From Scatosoma sp045537295 (GTDB taxonomy: Bacteria > Bacillota > Clostridia > Christensenellales > Borkfalkiaceae), in contig JAZSPG010000050.1 in assembly GCA_045537295.1 (NCBI GenBank), positions 1 through 56,701 on the forward strand: a stretch of 56,701 nt of DNA. The letters run 5' to 3'. The stretch's first letter is position 1; each line of letters begins with the position of its first letter. Positions 25,026 to 33,725 of this stretch are shown here, in pieces. Both the position numbers and the translations under genes were made by a program. The notes below the pieces were generated by a model. That model searched no databases. It was given only the letters and a program-made list of their open reading frames with translations, and was not told the DNA's origin.

Positions 25026-26589
25026 AGTAGAGGCGTATTTATCGAAAATTCGGGAGCTGAACGGCTTAAAAAACGCGATTTTATACGGTATAACGGTGGA
25101 AAAACGCGGGAAAATCGCACAATTTTCGTTGATAACGGATAAAACGTATTCGGCGTTTGAGGAAGGGCAGGCGCTTAATATAACGCAGTCGTTTATGCCC
25201 GACGGGTTTACCGCGCAAATAAAAATTATCAAGCGCGTACCCGATAAAGAAATGATAAAACAAAAAATCTACGCATATATATCCGCCAAATTCCCCGTAG
25301 CCTCGGCGTTTTTGGAAGAGGGGAATATCGAGGTGGAAATGCTTTCAAGCGGGGCGCATTTTATCGTGGATATCGCCTCGGGCGAACAGACGCTTTTTAC
25401 GTCGGGTAAGATTTTGGACGACGTGAGCGCGTATTTGCAAAGCGTGTTTTGCGGTAGTTTTTACGGGAACGTGCGTATCGTGGAAAAGCAAGCGCCGAGC
25501 GAGGAATTGTTAGAAGAATTACCCGAAACGGAAGAGGCGGACAGCGTGGAAATTCGGCGGTTTCCCATTTGCGATTATGCCAAATTAGACGGCGCGGACG
25601 AAACGCCGAAAAGCGCGGTGTATATCGCGGACTGCCTTGCGGAAGAGGGCGTATTCGCCGTTTGCGGTACGGTGGCGTATATCGAGGAAAAATTTTATAC
25701 CAAGCATAACGAAAAAACGGGCGAGGACGTAGAAAAATCCCGTTTTTCGATAAGTCTTACCGACGGAACGGGTTCGCTTAGAACGACGTATTTCCCTAAA
25801 AAAGCGACGGTGGATAAGGTGCGCGAAATTAAGGTCGGGGATAAAATCGTGATAATCGGTTCGAACGAGGAATATAACGGTAGCATATCCTTTAAGGCGG
25901 GAAAAATCAATTACGGCGCTCCGCCCGCGGATTTTACGCCCGTTGCGAGAAAGGGCAAGCCCGTACCCAAGTTCTATCACGCGGTATTCCCGAAACCGTA
26001 TATCGATTATACGCAGGCTGGATTTTTCGACGCGCTGGATAAGCCCGAGGATTTGAAAAAACATACCTTCGTCGTGTTCGATATCGAAACGACGGGGTTA
26101 AATAACAATCCTGCAATGGGCAAAATGGACAAAATTATCGAGCTGGGCGCGGTGAAAATTATAGACGGCGAAATGAAAGAAGAGTTTTCGTCGTTTATCG
26201 CGTGTAAAGAACGCTTGTCTAAGGAAATTATCGATTTGACGGGCATAACCGACGCCGACCTTGTGGGCGCGCCCGAAATCGAAAAGGTAATCGCCGACTT
26301 TTTCAAGTTCGCGGACGGTTGTATTTTGGTAGGGCATAACGTCGGGTTCGACTATCGGTTCGTGCAGTATTACGGCGAACAAAACGGGTATAATTTCGAC
26401 CAACGCCAAATGGATACCTTGACGCTTGCGCAAGAACTTTTGCGCGGTGTTTTGCCGAATTATAAGCTGAATTCCGTGGCGGATTATTACGGATTTACCT
26501 TTAACCACCACCGCGCGTTTGACGACGCGTGCGTTACGGCGAAAATTTTTATCGAACTTATTAAAAAACGGGGCAAGTTACCGCTTTGA
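25018..26589 (+). CDS. PolC-like N-terminal/OB/3'-5' exonuclease protein lacking PHP and polymerase domains
   Basis: The gene sits exactly where Firmicutes polC normally lies (ispG-polC-rimP), but the product is only 523 aa, not about 1400. Residues about 1-190 resemble the PolC N-terminal region, and about 205-310 an OB fold. About 345-520 is a complete DnaQ-type exonuclease: DIETTG (D355, E357), HNVGFD (D445) and H498-x4-D503. Neither half of the PHP domain that normally flanks the exonuclease is present, and there is no polymerase region. The ORF ends cleanly after KKRGKLPL and a new promoter follows 36 bases later. There is no sign of a frameshifted continuation. It may be a proofreading or repair exonuclease derived from PolC. 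Confidence 0.8.
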   Translation: MSKVEAYLSKIRELNGLKNAILYGITVEKRGKIAQFSLITDKTYSAFEEGQALNITQSFMPDGFTAQIKIIKRVPDKEMIKQKIYAYISAKFPVASAFLEEGNIEVEMLSSGAHFIVDIASGEQTLFTSGKILDDVSAYLQSVFCGSFYGNVRIVEKQAPSEELLEELPETEEADSVEIRRFPICDYAKLDGADETPKSAVYIADCLAEEGVFAVCGTVAYIEEKFYTKHNEKTGEDVEKSRFSISLTDGTGSLRTTYFPKKATVDKVREIKVGDKIVIIGSNEEYNGSISFKAGKINYGAPPADFTPVARKGKPVPKFYHAVFPKPYIDYTQAGFFDALDKPEDLKKHTFVVFDIETTGLNNNPAMGKMDKIIELGAVKIIDGEMKEEFSSFIACKERLSKEIIDLTGITDADLVGAPEIEKVIADFFKFADGCILVGHNVGFDYRFVQYYGEQNGYNFDQRQMDTLTLAQELLRGVLPNYKLNSVADYYGFTFNHHRAFDDACVTAKIFIELIKKRGKLPL

Positions 26590-26624
26590 CGGTAAAAAAA
26601 TTTTGGCAAAAATGCGTAAAACGC

Positions 26625-26653
26625 TTGCCTTTTCGTAAAGATAATGGTATAAT
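26625..26653 (+). promoter_or_regulatory. Sigma-A promoter of the rimP-nusA-infB operon
   Basis: TTGCCT (26625-26630) and TATAAT (26648-26653) are 17 bases apart, giving a start near 26660 and a leader of about 70 bases before rimP. Confidence 0.75.
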
Positions 26654-26678
26654 AAGGATACTTGATAATTCGTTGATT

Positions 26679-26708
26679 ATTGAGAGCGGAACAAAATCCG
26701 CTCTCAAT
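26679..26708 (+). promoter_or_regulatory. Perfect 12-bp leader hairpin upstream of rimP
   Basis: ATTGAGAGCGGA (26679-26690) pairs perfectly with TCCGCTCTCAAT (26697-26708) across a six-base A-rich loop. No T-run follows, so it is not an intrinsic terminator. It lies between the promoter and the rimP ribosome-binding site, where it could be a regulatory or stabilising element for the operon. Confidence 0.65.
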
Positions 26709-26730
26709 CGCATTATAAAGGGGTAAAAAA

Positions 26731-27195
26731 GTGAAAACGAAACCGATTGAAGAGATACAAACCGCGTTGGAACCCATTGCCACCGAGCAGGGTTTGGAAA
26801 TTGTAGAAGTGGAAGTAAAGCAAGGCAAATCCCCGTCGATTACCGTGTATATCGACAAAGAGGGCGGTGTAGATTTGGATTCCTGTGAAAAATTCCACCG
26901 CGCGATAGACCCCGTTTTAGACGAGGTAGACCCTACTTTTAACGCGCCGTACACGCTCAACGTGTCGAGCCCTGGTTTGGATAGACCGTTAAAGACGGAA
27001 CGCGATTTCCAAAAGCGTATGGGCGAGAGGTTGGAAGTAAAGCTGTTTGCGCCACTCAAAGGCAAAAAGCTTTACGAGGGAACGCTGGTTGGTTACGACG
27101 GGAATTGTTTTGAGATTGAGGAAAAGGGCGAAAGAATTAAGTTCGAGATTTCCAAAGTCGCGAAAGTGTGCTTGGCGATTTCGTTCGATTTTTAA
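26731..27195 (+). CDS. rimP: Ribosome maturation factor RimP
   Basis: RimP helps 30S subunit assembly. The 154-aa protein shows the N-terminal domain with IVEVEVKQGKSPSITVYIDK and the conserved SSPGLDRPLKTERDF (about residues 90-104), then the C-terminal SH3-like domain. It starts at GTG 26731 behind AAAGGGG and is the first gene of the nusA-infB operon. Confidence 0.94.
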   Translation: MKTKPIEEIQTALEPIATEQGLEIVEVEVKQGKSPSITVYIDKEGGVDLDSCEKFHRAIDPVLDEVDPTFNAPYTLNVSSPGLDRPLKTERDFQKRMGERLEVKLFAPLKGKKLYEGTLVGYDGNCFEIEEKGERIKFEISKVAKVCLAISFDF

Positions 27196-27253
27196 CTAAA
27201 AAATAAAAAAAACACAAATAAATACACGAAAAAATCATAGGAGAATGAAAACA

Positions 27254-28378
27254 ATGGAAAACAAGGAGTTTTTTGCAGCGCTTACCGATTTGGTAAGAGA
27301 AAAGGGCATTAGCGAGGACGCGTTTATTGAAACGCTTGCAAACGCGCTTGCGTCCGCGTACAAAAAACAATACGACGGGGGCGCGGAAATTGCCGTCGTT
27401 CTCGATGCGGAAAAGGGTACGATTGAGTTTAGAGCTACCCGTTACGTCGTGGAAGAAGTCGTGGATAAGGACAAGGAAATTTCTTTGGAAGAGGCGCAAG
27501 AACTTGACCCGAACCACAAGGTCGGCGACGCGATTGTGCGCGTGTTCGTACCCAAAGATTTCGGGCGTATCGCGGCGCAAACGGCAAAGCAGGTAATTTT
27601 ACAAAAATTACACGAGGCGGAACGCGATAGCACGATGTCTGAGTTTTCCGATAAAGAAGGCGAGCTGATGGAAGGCGTTATCCGTAAGATTGACGAACGC
27701 AACGTGTACGTAGAGCTCGGCGATAAGAAAATCGAAGGCGTTATGCCTCCGCAGGATAGAGTTCCCACCGAAAAATACGTCGTGGGCGATAAAATTAAGG
27801 TGTTCGTAAAGCGCGTGAAAAACAGCGGTAGAGCCTCGCAAATCGTCGTATCGCGTACGGCGCAGGGCTTGGTGAAAAAACTGTTTGAAGAACAAGTACC
27901 CGAAATTGCGCAAGGGATTGTGGAAATTAAAGAAATTGCGCGTGAGGCGGGACACAGAACGAAAATGGCTATCGTATCTAACGACGCGCGCGTGGACGCG
28001 GTGGGTGCTTGCGTAGGTAACCGCGGTGCGCGAGTAAACGCGGTCGTGGAAGAACTCGGCGGTGAAAAAATTGACATCATCACTTGGAGCGAAGACCCGC
28101 TTGCGTTTATTTACAAAGCGCTGTCGCCCGCAACGGTATTGTCCGTTACCGCAAAAGGCGAGCGTAGCGCCATTGCGATTGTGCCCGACGAAAAACTTTC
28201 GCTGGCTATCGGTCGCGACGGACAAAACGCGCGTTTGGCGGCGAGATTGACAGGCTGGAAAATCGACGTAAAGAGCGCGTCGTCGCCCGAGGCACAGGAA
28301 ATTTTAGCGGAAATGGAACGCGAAGAAGCCGAGGACGACTTGGCGGATTTTAAGGTAGAGGAAACGGTAGAAGAATAA
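27254..28378 (+). CDS. nusA: Transcription termination/antitermination protein NusA
   Basis: NusA binds RNA polymerase and modulates pausing, termination and antitermination. The N-terminal polymerase-binding domain (about 1-125), the S1 domain (GVIRKIDERNVYVELGD, about 140-200), KH1 and KH2 (GNRGARVNAVVEELGGEKID and AIGRDGQNARLAARLTGW) are in order. At 374 aa it lacks C-terminal acidic repeats, as is normal for Firmicutes. I prefer ATG 27254 over ATG 27245 because the TAGGAG site lies immediately before the upstream ATG, too close to serve it. Confidence 0.95.
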   Translation: MENKEFFAALTDLVREKGISEDAFIETLANALASAYKKQYDGGAEIAVVLDAEKGTIEFRATRYVVEEVVDKDKEISLEEAQELDPNHKVGDAIVRVFVPKDFGRIAAQTAKQVILQKLHEAERDSTMSEFSDKEGELMEGVIRKIDERNVYVELGDKKIEGVMPPQDRVPTEKYVVGDKIKVFVKRVKNSGRASQIVVSRTAQGLVKKLFEEQVPEIAQGIVEIKEIAREAGHRTKMAIVSNDARVDAVGACVGNRGARVNAVVEELGGEKIDIITWSEDPLAFIYKALSPATVLSVTAKGERSAIAIVPDEKLSLAIGRDGQNARLAARLTGWKIDVKSASSPEAQEILAEMEREEAEDDLADFKVEETVEE

Positions 28379-28650
28379 TGGCGAAAAGCAAAATCGTACC
28401 GATGAGAACGTGTATCGCCTGCCGTCAAATGAAACCGAAAAAGGAAATGACGCGCGTCGTTAAAACGGCTGAGGGTGAAATTTTCGCCGACCCGACGGGC
28501 AAGGCGTCCGGCAGAGGCGCGTATATCTGCGGTGCGGAAGAATGTTTGAAAAAATTAAACGATAAAAAGCTACTGCATAAAGCGTTTTCTATAAACGTTG
28601 CGCAGGAAGTATATCAAGGCGTGGAGGAGGAAATCCACGGTGAAAAGTAA
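28378..28650 (+). CDS. rnpM: YlxR/RnpM family RNA-binding protein
   Basis: This small basic protein of the nusA operon has RTCIACRQMKPKKEM and the family signature GRGAYIC (about residues 41-47), followed by ECLKKL. In B. subtilis the homolog (YlxR, renamed RnpM) modulates RNase P. It overlaps the nusA stop by one base (TAATG) and the next gene by 11 bases. The length of 90 aa is typical. Confidence 0.92.
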   Translation: MAKSKIVPMRTCIACRQMKPKKEMTRVVKTAEGEIFADPTGKASGRGAYICGAEECLKKLNDKKLLHKAFSINVAQEVYQGVEEEIHGEK

Positions 28651-28969
28651 GGTAGAAACCTATCTCGGCTTTTGCGTGCGTTCGCGGAAAATCGCGTTCG
28701 GCGCGGAGGAAACGGAAAAGCAAAAACGGGACGTGTTTTTATTGCTTTTCGACGAAACGCTTGGAAAAAGCTCTCGGAAAAGTATCGACAAGGCAAAGGA
28801 AAAATTCTCTTGCTTAGCGTTCGTTTGCGAGGAGGGCGCGTTGGCAAATTTATTACACCGCCCCGCCGTGAAAGCGGTAGCGATAAAAGATAAAAATCTC
28901 GCGGAGGCGATACGCACCGCCTTGGAAAGCGAGCCTCAATTCAAATTATATTCGGGAGGAACCGACTGA
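28640..28969 (+). CDS. L7Ae-family ribosomal-like protein (YlxQ)
   Basis: From GTG 28640, behind GGAGGAGG, the product is 109 aa. VETYLGFCVRSRKIAFGAEE corresponds to the family's LGLARRAGKxxxGEE opening, followed by alternating alpha/beta segments, as in the L7Ae/L30e/Gadd45 fold. Residues normally small and basic in the kink-turn-binding loop are partly changed (Phe-Cys for Leu-Ala), so RNA binding is an inference. The position between rnpM and infB is conserved. Confidence 0.82.
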   Translation: MKSKVETYLGFCVRSRKIAFGAEETEKQKRDVFLLLFDETLGKSSRKSIDKAKEKFSCLAFVCEEGALANLLHRPAVKAVAIKDKNLAEAIRTALESEPQFKLYSGGTD

Positions 28970-28973
28970 ACTT

Positions 28974-31658
28974 ATGGCAAAAAAATACGAGAACGTAGAA
29001 AACGTTGTGAAATTATTGGGCGAGGATAAACTCGGCGGGTTGTTAAAACGCCTTTCGTCCACCGAAAAAACGCTAGCGGATATTATGAAAGAATTGTCCG
29101 TTTTAGAGGCGGAAAAAGCGGAACGCGACGCGCAAGCGCAAGCGGAGGCTATGCGTTTAGCCGAAGAGGCGAAACAAGCCGAAGAAAAAGCAAAAGCCGA
29201 ACAGCAAGCGAAAGCGGACGCGGAAAATCCCGTGGAAACGGTGGTGGAAGAAAAACCCAAGAAAAAAACGACGAAGAAAAAGGCGGAGGAAGAAGTAGAA
29301 CCTGCTACGCAAACGGAAGAGGTAGCTCCGCCCGCAGAGGAGGAAAAAGCGGAAGAAGTCGTTTCAAAAGAAGAACCGCCCAAAGCTGTGGAAGAACCGG
29401 CGAAAACGGAGGTAAAACCCGAATTAAAAACGTACGCTCCGCCTAAGCCTGCGACGCCTACCGCGCCCCGCGCGCCCAGATATTTTAGAAACGGTCAAGA
29501 ACAAGGCGTGTACGTGGCAAAGCCCGGCGTAGACACTTCTACGCAAAACGGCGCTGGCGCAAGCTACCGTCCCGCGCGTCCGCAAGGGGATAGACCCGCG
29601 CGTCCGGCGAGCGAAAGAACGTTCACGAGCGGTAAACCGCGCACGCCCCGCGTAAATGGACTGGGTATGGGCGTTTCCGCACCCGCACCCGCGCCTATGA
29701 TGCCGACGAGGGAAGGCAAATCGTTCTCTTCGCCTGCGAAGAAAAAGACCTTTGAAAAGACTTACACCGAGAAAAAGACGCTTTCCAAGCGCGCGCTTGC
29801 CAAACAGCAAGGTATGACGGTGGAGGATTTCGACGAGGATAAGAGCGGATACAGAAAGGTGCGCTCGCCTAAGAAACAGAAAAAACAAGAAATTCCCACG
29901 ATAAAGATTGAACACGCGGTTGTTACCACGCAGGACATTCCCTTAAAGGTATTGTCCGAAAAGTTAGGCGTTTCGGCAGTGGAAATTACCAAGCGTTTGT
30001 TCAAGGTCGGTATAATGAAGGGTATTAACGATTCGATTGACTACGAAAACGCGGCGTTACTTGCGGCGGATATGGAAATCGATTTGGAATACAAACCCGA
30101 AAAGACGGCGGAGGACGTGTTGATGGACACCGCGACGGCAGAGGACGAAAGCAAGCTCGTAACGCGCGCGCCCGTCGTTACCGTTATGGGTCACGTTGAC
30201 CACGGTAAAACCTCGTTGCTCGATAAAATCCGCGAAACTTCCGTCACGAGCGGTGAGGCAGGCGGTATTACGCAAAGTATCGGTGCGTACACGGTTACGG
30301 CGAAGGGTAAGCAAATTACCTTTATTGACACGCCCGGTCACGCGGCGTTCACGGCAATGCGTGCGCGCGGTGCGCAGGTAACGGATATCGTTATCTTGGT
30401 GGTAGCCGCGGACGACGGTATTATGCCTCAAACGGTGGAAGCGATTAACCACGCGAAAGCCGCGAACGTGCCGATTATCGTCGCAATGAACAAAATGGAT
30501 AAATACGAAATCAATCCCGACAGAGTAAAACAGGAATTGATTGAACACGAACTCGTGCCTGAGGAATGGGGCGGGGATACGATGGTTATTCCCGTGTCCG
30601 CAAAGACGGGTATGGGTATCGACGACTTGCTTGATTCGGTAAATCTCGTTGCGGAAATGCAAGAACTTAAAGCCAACCCCGACCGTCAGGCAAAGGGTAC
30701 GATTATCGAGGCAAAACTCGACAAGGGCAAAGGTCCGGTTGCGAGCATTATCGTGCAAACGGGTACGCTGAAAACGGGCGACAATATCCTTTCGGGTACG
30801 ACGATGGGTAGAGTGCGTGCTATGTTCGACGACAAGGGCAGAGCGGTGAAATCCGCAGGACCGTCTATGGCGGTGTCCATTCTCGGTTTGGAGGACGTAC
30901 CCAACGCGGGCGACAGCATTATGGCGGTTGACCAAGCGCTGATGAAACAGGTACAGGAAGAAAGAAAGAACAAGCAACGCGAAAGTATGATTAAAGAGCA
31001 AAGCCGTGTAACGCTGGACGACGTGTTCGCACAGGTGGAAGAGGGTAAGATGAAGAACCTCAACCTTATTGTCAAAGGCGACGTACAAGGTAGCGTAGAG
31101 GCGGTAAAACAATCGCTTGAAAAACTGTCCAACGACGAAGTACGCGTTAAGGTAATTCACTCGGGGGCGGGCGCGATTAACGAAGGTGACGTTATGCTTG
31201 CGGACAGCGCGAACGCGATTATTATCGGGTTTAACGTGCGTCCCGACACCAAGGCAAAGAAGATTGCCGAAACGTCCAAGGTGGACGTGCGTTCGTACCG
31301 TATTATTTACGAGCTTATCGACGATATGGAACTTGCGCTCAAAGGTATGCTTGCGCCGAAAACCAAAGAAATTCTCACGGGTAAATGCGAAGTGCGTCAA
31401 ACGTTTAATATTACGGGCGTTGGCACGATTGCGGGTTGTTACGTTATCGACGGTAAAATCGTCCGTGGCGGGAAACTTAGAATTTACCGCGAGGATATTA
31501 TGATTTGCGAAGGCGGGGTGAAACAGCTCAAACGCTTCAAGGACGACGTGAAGGAAGTCAACTACGGCTACGAATGCGGTTGCGCGATTGACGGGTTTAA
31601 CGAAATCCGCGTAGGCGATATTATCGAATGTTACGTAACGGAGGAAATCAAAGCGTAA
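28974..31658 (+). CDS. infB: Translation initiation factor IF-2
   Basis: IF-2 is the GTPase that brings fMet-tRNA to the 30S subunit. A long low-complexity N-terminus (about residues 40-290) is rich in Lys, Glu, Ala and Pro and contains Arg-rich stretches. It is followed by an IF2_N domain near 330-385. The GTPase domain has GHVDHGKTS (G1, about 404), DTPGHAAF (G3) and NKMDK (G4), then beta-barrel domains II and IV with the C-terminal fMet-binding part. At 894 aa it is within the family's range. Confidence 0.97.
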   Translation: MAKKYENVENVVKLLGEDKLGGLLKRLSSTEKTLADIMKELSVLEAEKAERDAQAQAEAMRLAEEAKQAEEKAKAEQQAKADAENPVETVVEEKPKKKTTKKKAEEEVEPATQTEEVAPPAEEEKAEEVVSKEEPPKAVEEPAKTEVKPELKTYAPPKPATPTAPRAPRYFRNGQEQGVYVAKPGVDTSTQNGAGASYRPARPQGDRPARPASERTFTSGKPRTPRVNGLGMGVSAPAPAPMMPTREGKSFSSPAKKKTFEKTYTEKKTLSKRALAKQQGMTVEDFDEDKSGYRKVRSPKKQKKQEIPTIKIEHAVVTTQDIPLKVLSEKLGVSAVEITKRLFKVGIMKGINDSIDYENAALLAADMEIDLEYKPEKTAEDVLMDTATAEDESKLVTRAPVVTVMGHVDHGKTSLLDKIRETSVTSGEAGGITQSIGAYTVTAKGKQITFIDTPGHAAFTAMRARGAQVTDIVILVVAADDGIMPQTVEAINHAKAANVPIIVAMNKMDKYEINPDRVKQELIEHELVPEEWGGDTMVIPVSAKTGMGIDDLLDSVNLVAEMQELKANPDRQAKGTIIEAKLDKGKGPVASIIVQTGTLKTGDNILSGTTMGRVRAMFDDKGRAVKSAGPSMAVSILGLEDVPNAGDSIMAVDQALMKQVQEERKNKQRESMIKEQSRVTLDDVFAQVEEGKMKNLNLIVKGDVQGSVEAVKQSLEKLSNDEVRVKVIHSGAGAINEGDVMLADSANAIIIGFNVRPDTKAKKIAETSKVDVRSYRIIYELIDDMELALKGMLAPKTKEILTGKCEVRQTFNITGVGTIAGCYVIDGKIVRGGKLRIYREDIMICEGGVKQLKRFKDDVKEVNYGYECGCAIDGFNEIRVGDIIECYVTEEIKA

Positions 31659-32035
31659 TGAAGGTATCGAGAACTTCCCGTTTGAACGGGGAATACCAAA
31701 AGGAAATCAGCGAAATTCTGCGCAAGGTGAAGGATAGAAACCCCGATTTGAAAGGGCTTATTTCCGTCACCGAGGCGGACGTTGCACCCGATTTGAAAAC
31801 GGCAATCGTGTACGTGAGTATTTACGGGGCAAGCGAGGCGGAAACCAAGCGTTCGTTTGAAATTTTAACGCAAAGCGCAGGGTTTATCCGTCGCGAGCTT
31901 TCGCAAGTAATGCGTATGCGTACCGTTCCGTCGATTACGTTTAGAATGGACGGGAGTATGGGCTACGGCGCGAAGATGGACGAGCTGTTCAAGACGATTA
32001 CCTATACGACTTCGCCTGACGACGAAAACGAGTAA
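31658..32035 (+). CDS. rbfA: Ribosome-binding factor A
   Basis: RbfA is a KH-fold 30S maturation factor. Using the ATG that overlaps the infB stop (TAATG), it is 125 aa. Family features include an N-terminal helix (RTSRLNGEYQKEISEILR), ISVTEADVAPDLKTAIVYVS and RRELSQVMRMRTVPSITFRMD. A strong terminator follows at 32051-32089, so the operon largely ends here. Confidence 0.94.
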   Translation: MKVSRTSRLNGEYQKEISEILRKVKDRNPDLKGLISVTEADVAPDLKTAIVYVSIYGASEAETKRSFEILTQSAGFIRRELSQVMRMRTVPSITFRMDGSMGYGAKMDELFKTITYTTSPDDENE

Positions 32036-32050
32036 TGCACGAGTAAATAG

Positions 32051-32089
32051 AAAAGCACGCGTATACGCTAAGGTATTTGCGTGCTTTTT
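32051..32089 (+). terminator. Rho-independent terminator after rbfA
   Basis: AAAAGCACGC (32051-32060) pairs with GCGTGCTTTT (32079-32088), followed by further T. It lies only 22 bases before the nrnA start, so nrnA may depend on read-through or a promoter not recognised here. Confidence 0.85.
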
Positions 32090-32110
32090 ATAACCAAAAA
32101 GGATGAAACT

Positions 32111-33076
32111 ATGAATACGATACAAGAAATAGCAGAGCGGATAAAACGCGCGAAATGCGTTTTGATTACCTCGCATATGCGCCCCGACGGCGACGCGTTC
32201 GGCAGTTGTCTTGCCTTGAAAACGGCGTTGACAAGATTAGGGATTGACAGTGAAATTTGCAACGAGTCGGATATACCTTCCAACCTTGCGTTCATCAAAG
32301 GTATAGAGGCGGTGAAAAAAACACCGCAAAAGGAATACGATTTATTCGTTTGTTTGGATAGCGCGGATTTAACCAGATTAGGCGCGCTCACCGACGAGTT
32401 CGCGCGGGCAAAACGTAAGAATATCGATACGGTAAATATCGACCACCATATCTCGAATACGGGCTACGCCACATATAATTATTTGCGCGAATGTTCGGCG
32501 AATTGTATGAATATAGCAACGCTCGTCGAATACCTGGGTGTGCCGTTTGATAAAGAACTCGCCGAATACCTGTTAATTGGCTTACTTACGGATTCGGGGA
32601 ATTTTTCGCACGACGACGTGGGGGAAGAGGCATTTTTGCTCGCCTCAAAGCTTACCAAAGCGGGCGCGGATATTCGGTATTATCAGTACAATTTATTCAA
32701 GAAACAATCCAAAGCGCGCGCGGAATTGTTTGCGCTGACGATGAGCGGTATGCGCTATTATTTCGAGGATAGATTTGCGGTGATTGTCATTACGCAAGAA
32801 AATATGAAAAAATGCCAAGCGGACAGCGGTATGACGGAAGGGTTCGTCGATTTTCCGTTGAACGTGGACGGGGTGGAAATCGCCGTTTCGATTATGGAAG
32901 TAAAACACCGTCAATATAAAATCTCGTTGCGTTCCAAAGAATACGCGGACGTGAACAAGATAGCGGGTATTTTCGGCGGTGGCGGACATATCCGCGCGTC
33001 AGGCTGTATGCTGTTCGGGGATTTAGAGGAAGTAATCGATAGGCTTTCCTACGCCGTATCGCAATATTTAGAGTGA
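32111..33076 (+). CDS. nrnA: Bifunctional oligoribonuclease / pAp phosphatase (DHH-DHHA1)
   Basis: NrnA degrades nano-RNAs and dephosphorylates 3',5'-pAp. The DHH domain has SHMRPDGDAFGS (about residues 20-31), CLDSADLTR, NIDHHISNTGY (the DHH motif, about 112-122) and LLTDSGNF. The DHHA1 domain ends with GGGGHIRASGC (about 295-305). The start is taken at ATG 32111 behind AAGGA, giving 321 aa. In many Firmicutes it directly follows rbfA, as here. Confidence 0.94.
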   Translation: MNTIQEIAERIKRAKCVLITSHMRPDGDAFGSCLALKTALTRLGIDSEICNESDIPSNLAFIKGIEAVKKTPQKEYDLFVCLDSADLTRLGALTDEFARAKRKNIDTVNIDHHISNTGYATYNYLRECSANCMNIATLVEYLGVPFDKELAEYLLIGLLTDSGNFSHDDVGEEAFLLASKLTKAGADIRYYQYNLFKKQSKARAELFALTMSGMRYYFEDRFAVIVITQENMKKCQADSGMTEGFVDFPLNVDGVEIAVSIMEVKHRQYKISLRSKEYADVNKIAGIFGGGGHIRASGCMLFGDLEEVIDRLSYAVSQYLE

Positions 33077-33081
33077 AAATA

Positions 33082-33117
33082 AAAAAACGTCGGGGTGAAG
33101 TACGCCGACGGTTTTTG
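33082..33117. terminator. Terminator between convergent nrnA and the TerB-like gene
   Basis: AAAAACGTCGG pairs with CCGACGGTTTTT around a short loop. The A-run and T-run on either side let it act in both directions. Confidence 0.8.
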
Positions 33118-33133
33118 TGTCTAAGTATTCAGT

Positions 33134-33565
33134 TTACGCAAGTAATTTTGCGATATAGCGTTGTTCGTCAACGGTAATCGTTTCGTCAACCGCGGCAACG
33201 CAAGCAACGAGGTGTAATAAGTTTGTTTTCATATCCTTGCTACAAGCGTCGATTAATTCATCCACGGCAGTTTCCCACTCGTCGCTGTAAAATGATTGAA
33301 TATTGTTTTTTGCATTGTCGAAGTTTACGTCGCCTACCAAATCTTTGAGGAATTGATATTCCAAAGCGGTAAATTTACCGTCGCTTGCAAGTATCGTGAA
33401 TATAACGGGTAAGACCATTCCCGCGCCGTTATTTTCTTTATCGAATTGCGCAAAAAAGTCCATAGCCTTAGCCGTTGCCGTTTTTGCATATTCGAGAAGT
33501 CTCTCGTAAGGTTCGTTTACGTAATCTTGTAAAAGTTGATTAAATTTTTTCATAGTGTCGGACAT
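33134..33565 (-). CDS. TerB-like (tellurite-resistance/DjlA-N fold) small protein
   Basis: The minus-strand start at 33565 follows a GGAGGGGGG site and gives 143 aa. The mostly helical protein contains two half-repeats, TILASDGKFTALEYQFLK (about 60-77) and CVAAVDETITVDEQRYI (about 122-138). These are the acidic metal-binding-like pattern of the TerB/DjlA-N domain. No tellurite or co-chaperone genes are nearby. The cellular role is unknown. It has its own strong promoter, divergent from the GH39-like gene. Confidence 0.65.
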   Translation of the reverse strand: MSDTMKKFNQLLQDYVNEPYERLLEYAKTATAKAMDFFAQFDKENNGAGMVLPVIFTILASDGKFTALEYQFLKDLVGDVNFDNAKNNIQSFYSDEWETAVDELIDACSKDMKTNLLHLVACVAAVDETITVDEQRYIAKLLA

Positions 33566-33598
33566 TTTCGCCCCCCCTCCTAAAATATTATTATAAAT

Positions 33599-33627
33599 AG
33601 TATAACAGCTACGAGGAAATTTGTCAA
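33599..33627 (-). promoter_or_regulatory. Sigma-A promoter of the TerB-like gene
   Basis: On the minus strand TTGACA (33622-33627) and TATACT (33599-33604) have a spacer of exactly 17 bases, 34 bases upstream of the start codon. Confidence 0.75.
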
Positions 33628-33725
33628 GCGTTTGAAAAGATAAGATTTTGTTAAGTATAAAAGAAAAACTTGACAAGATTTACATATAAATTGATAAAAA
33701 GTGACTATTTTTTGTTTGAAATATA

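Noticed and set aside
26590..26730. Frameshifted continuation of polC
   Set aside because: I read the bases after the stop for PHP or polymerase motifs and found none. The stretch holds a promoter and a hairpin instead.
27245..27253. Upstream ATG as the nusA start
   Set aside because: The TAGGAG site is directly adjacent, too close for that ATG, while ATG 27254 is well spaced and gives the usual NusA N-terminus.
30057..31400. 447-aa minus-strand ORF inside infB
   Set aside because: It is long only because GC-skewed codons of the conserved infB GTPase domain lack stops in that frame. The His/Arg/Asn-rich sequence has no domain, and infB is certain.
33670..33698. TTGACA at 33670-33675 as the -35 box of the GH39-like gene
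   Set aside because: The only good -10 (33729) is over 50 bases away, and the sequence 17 bases downstream (GATAAA) is a poor -10 box.
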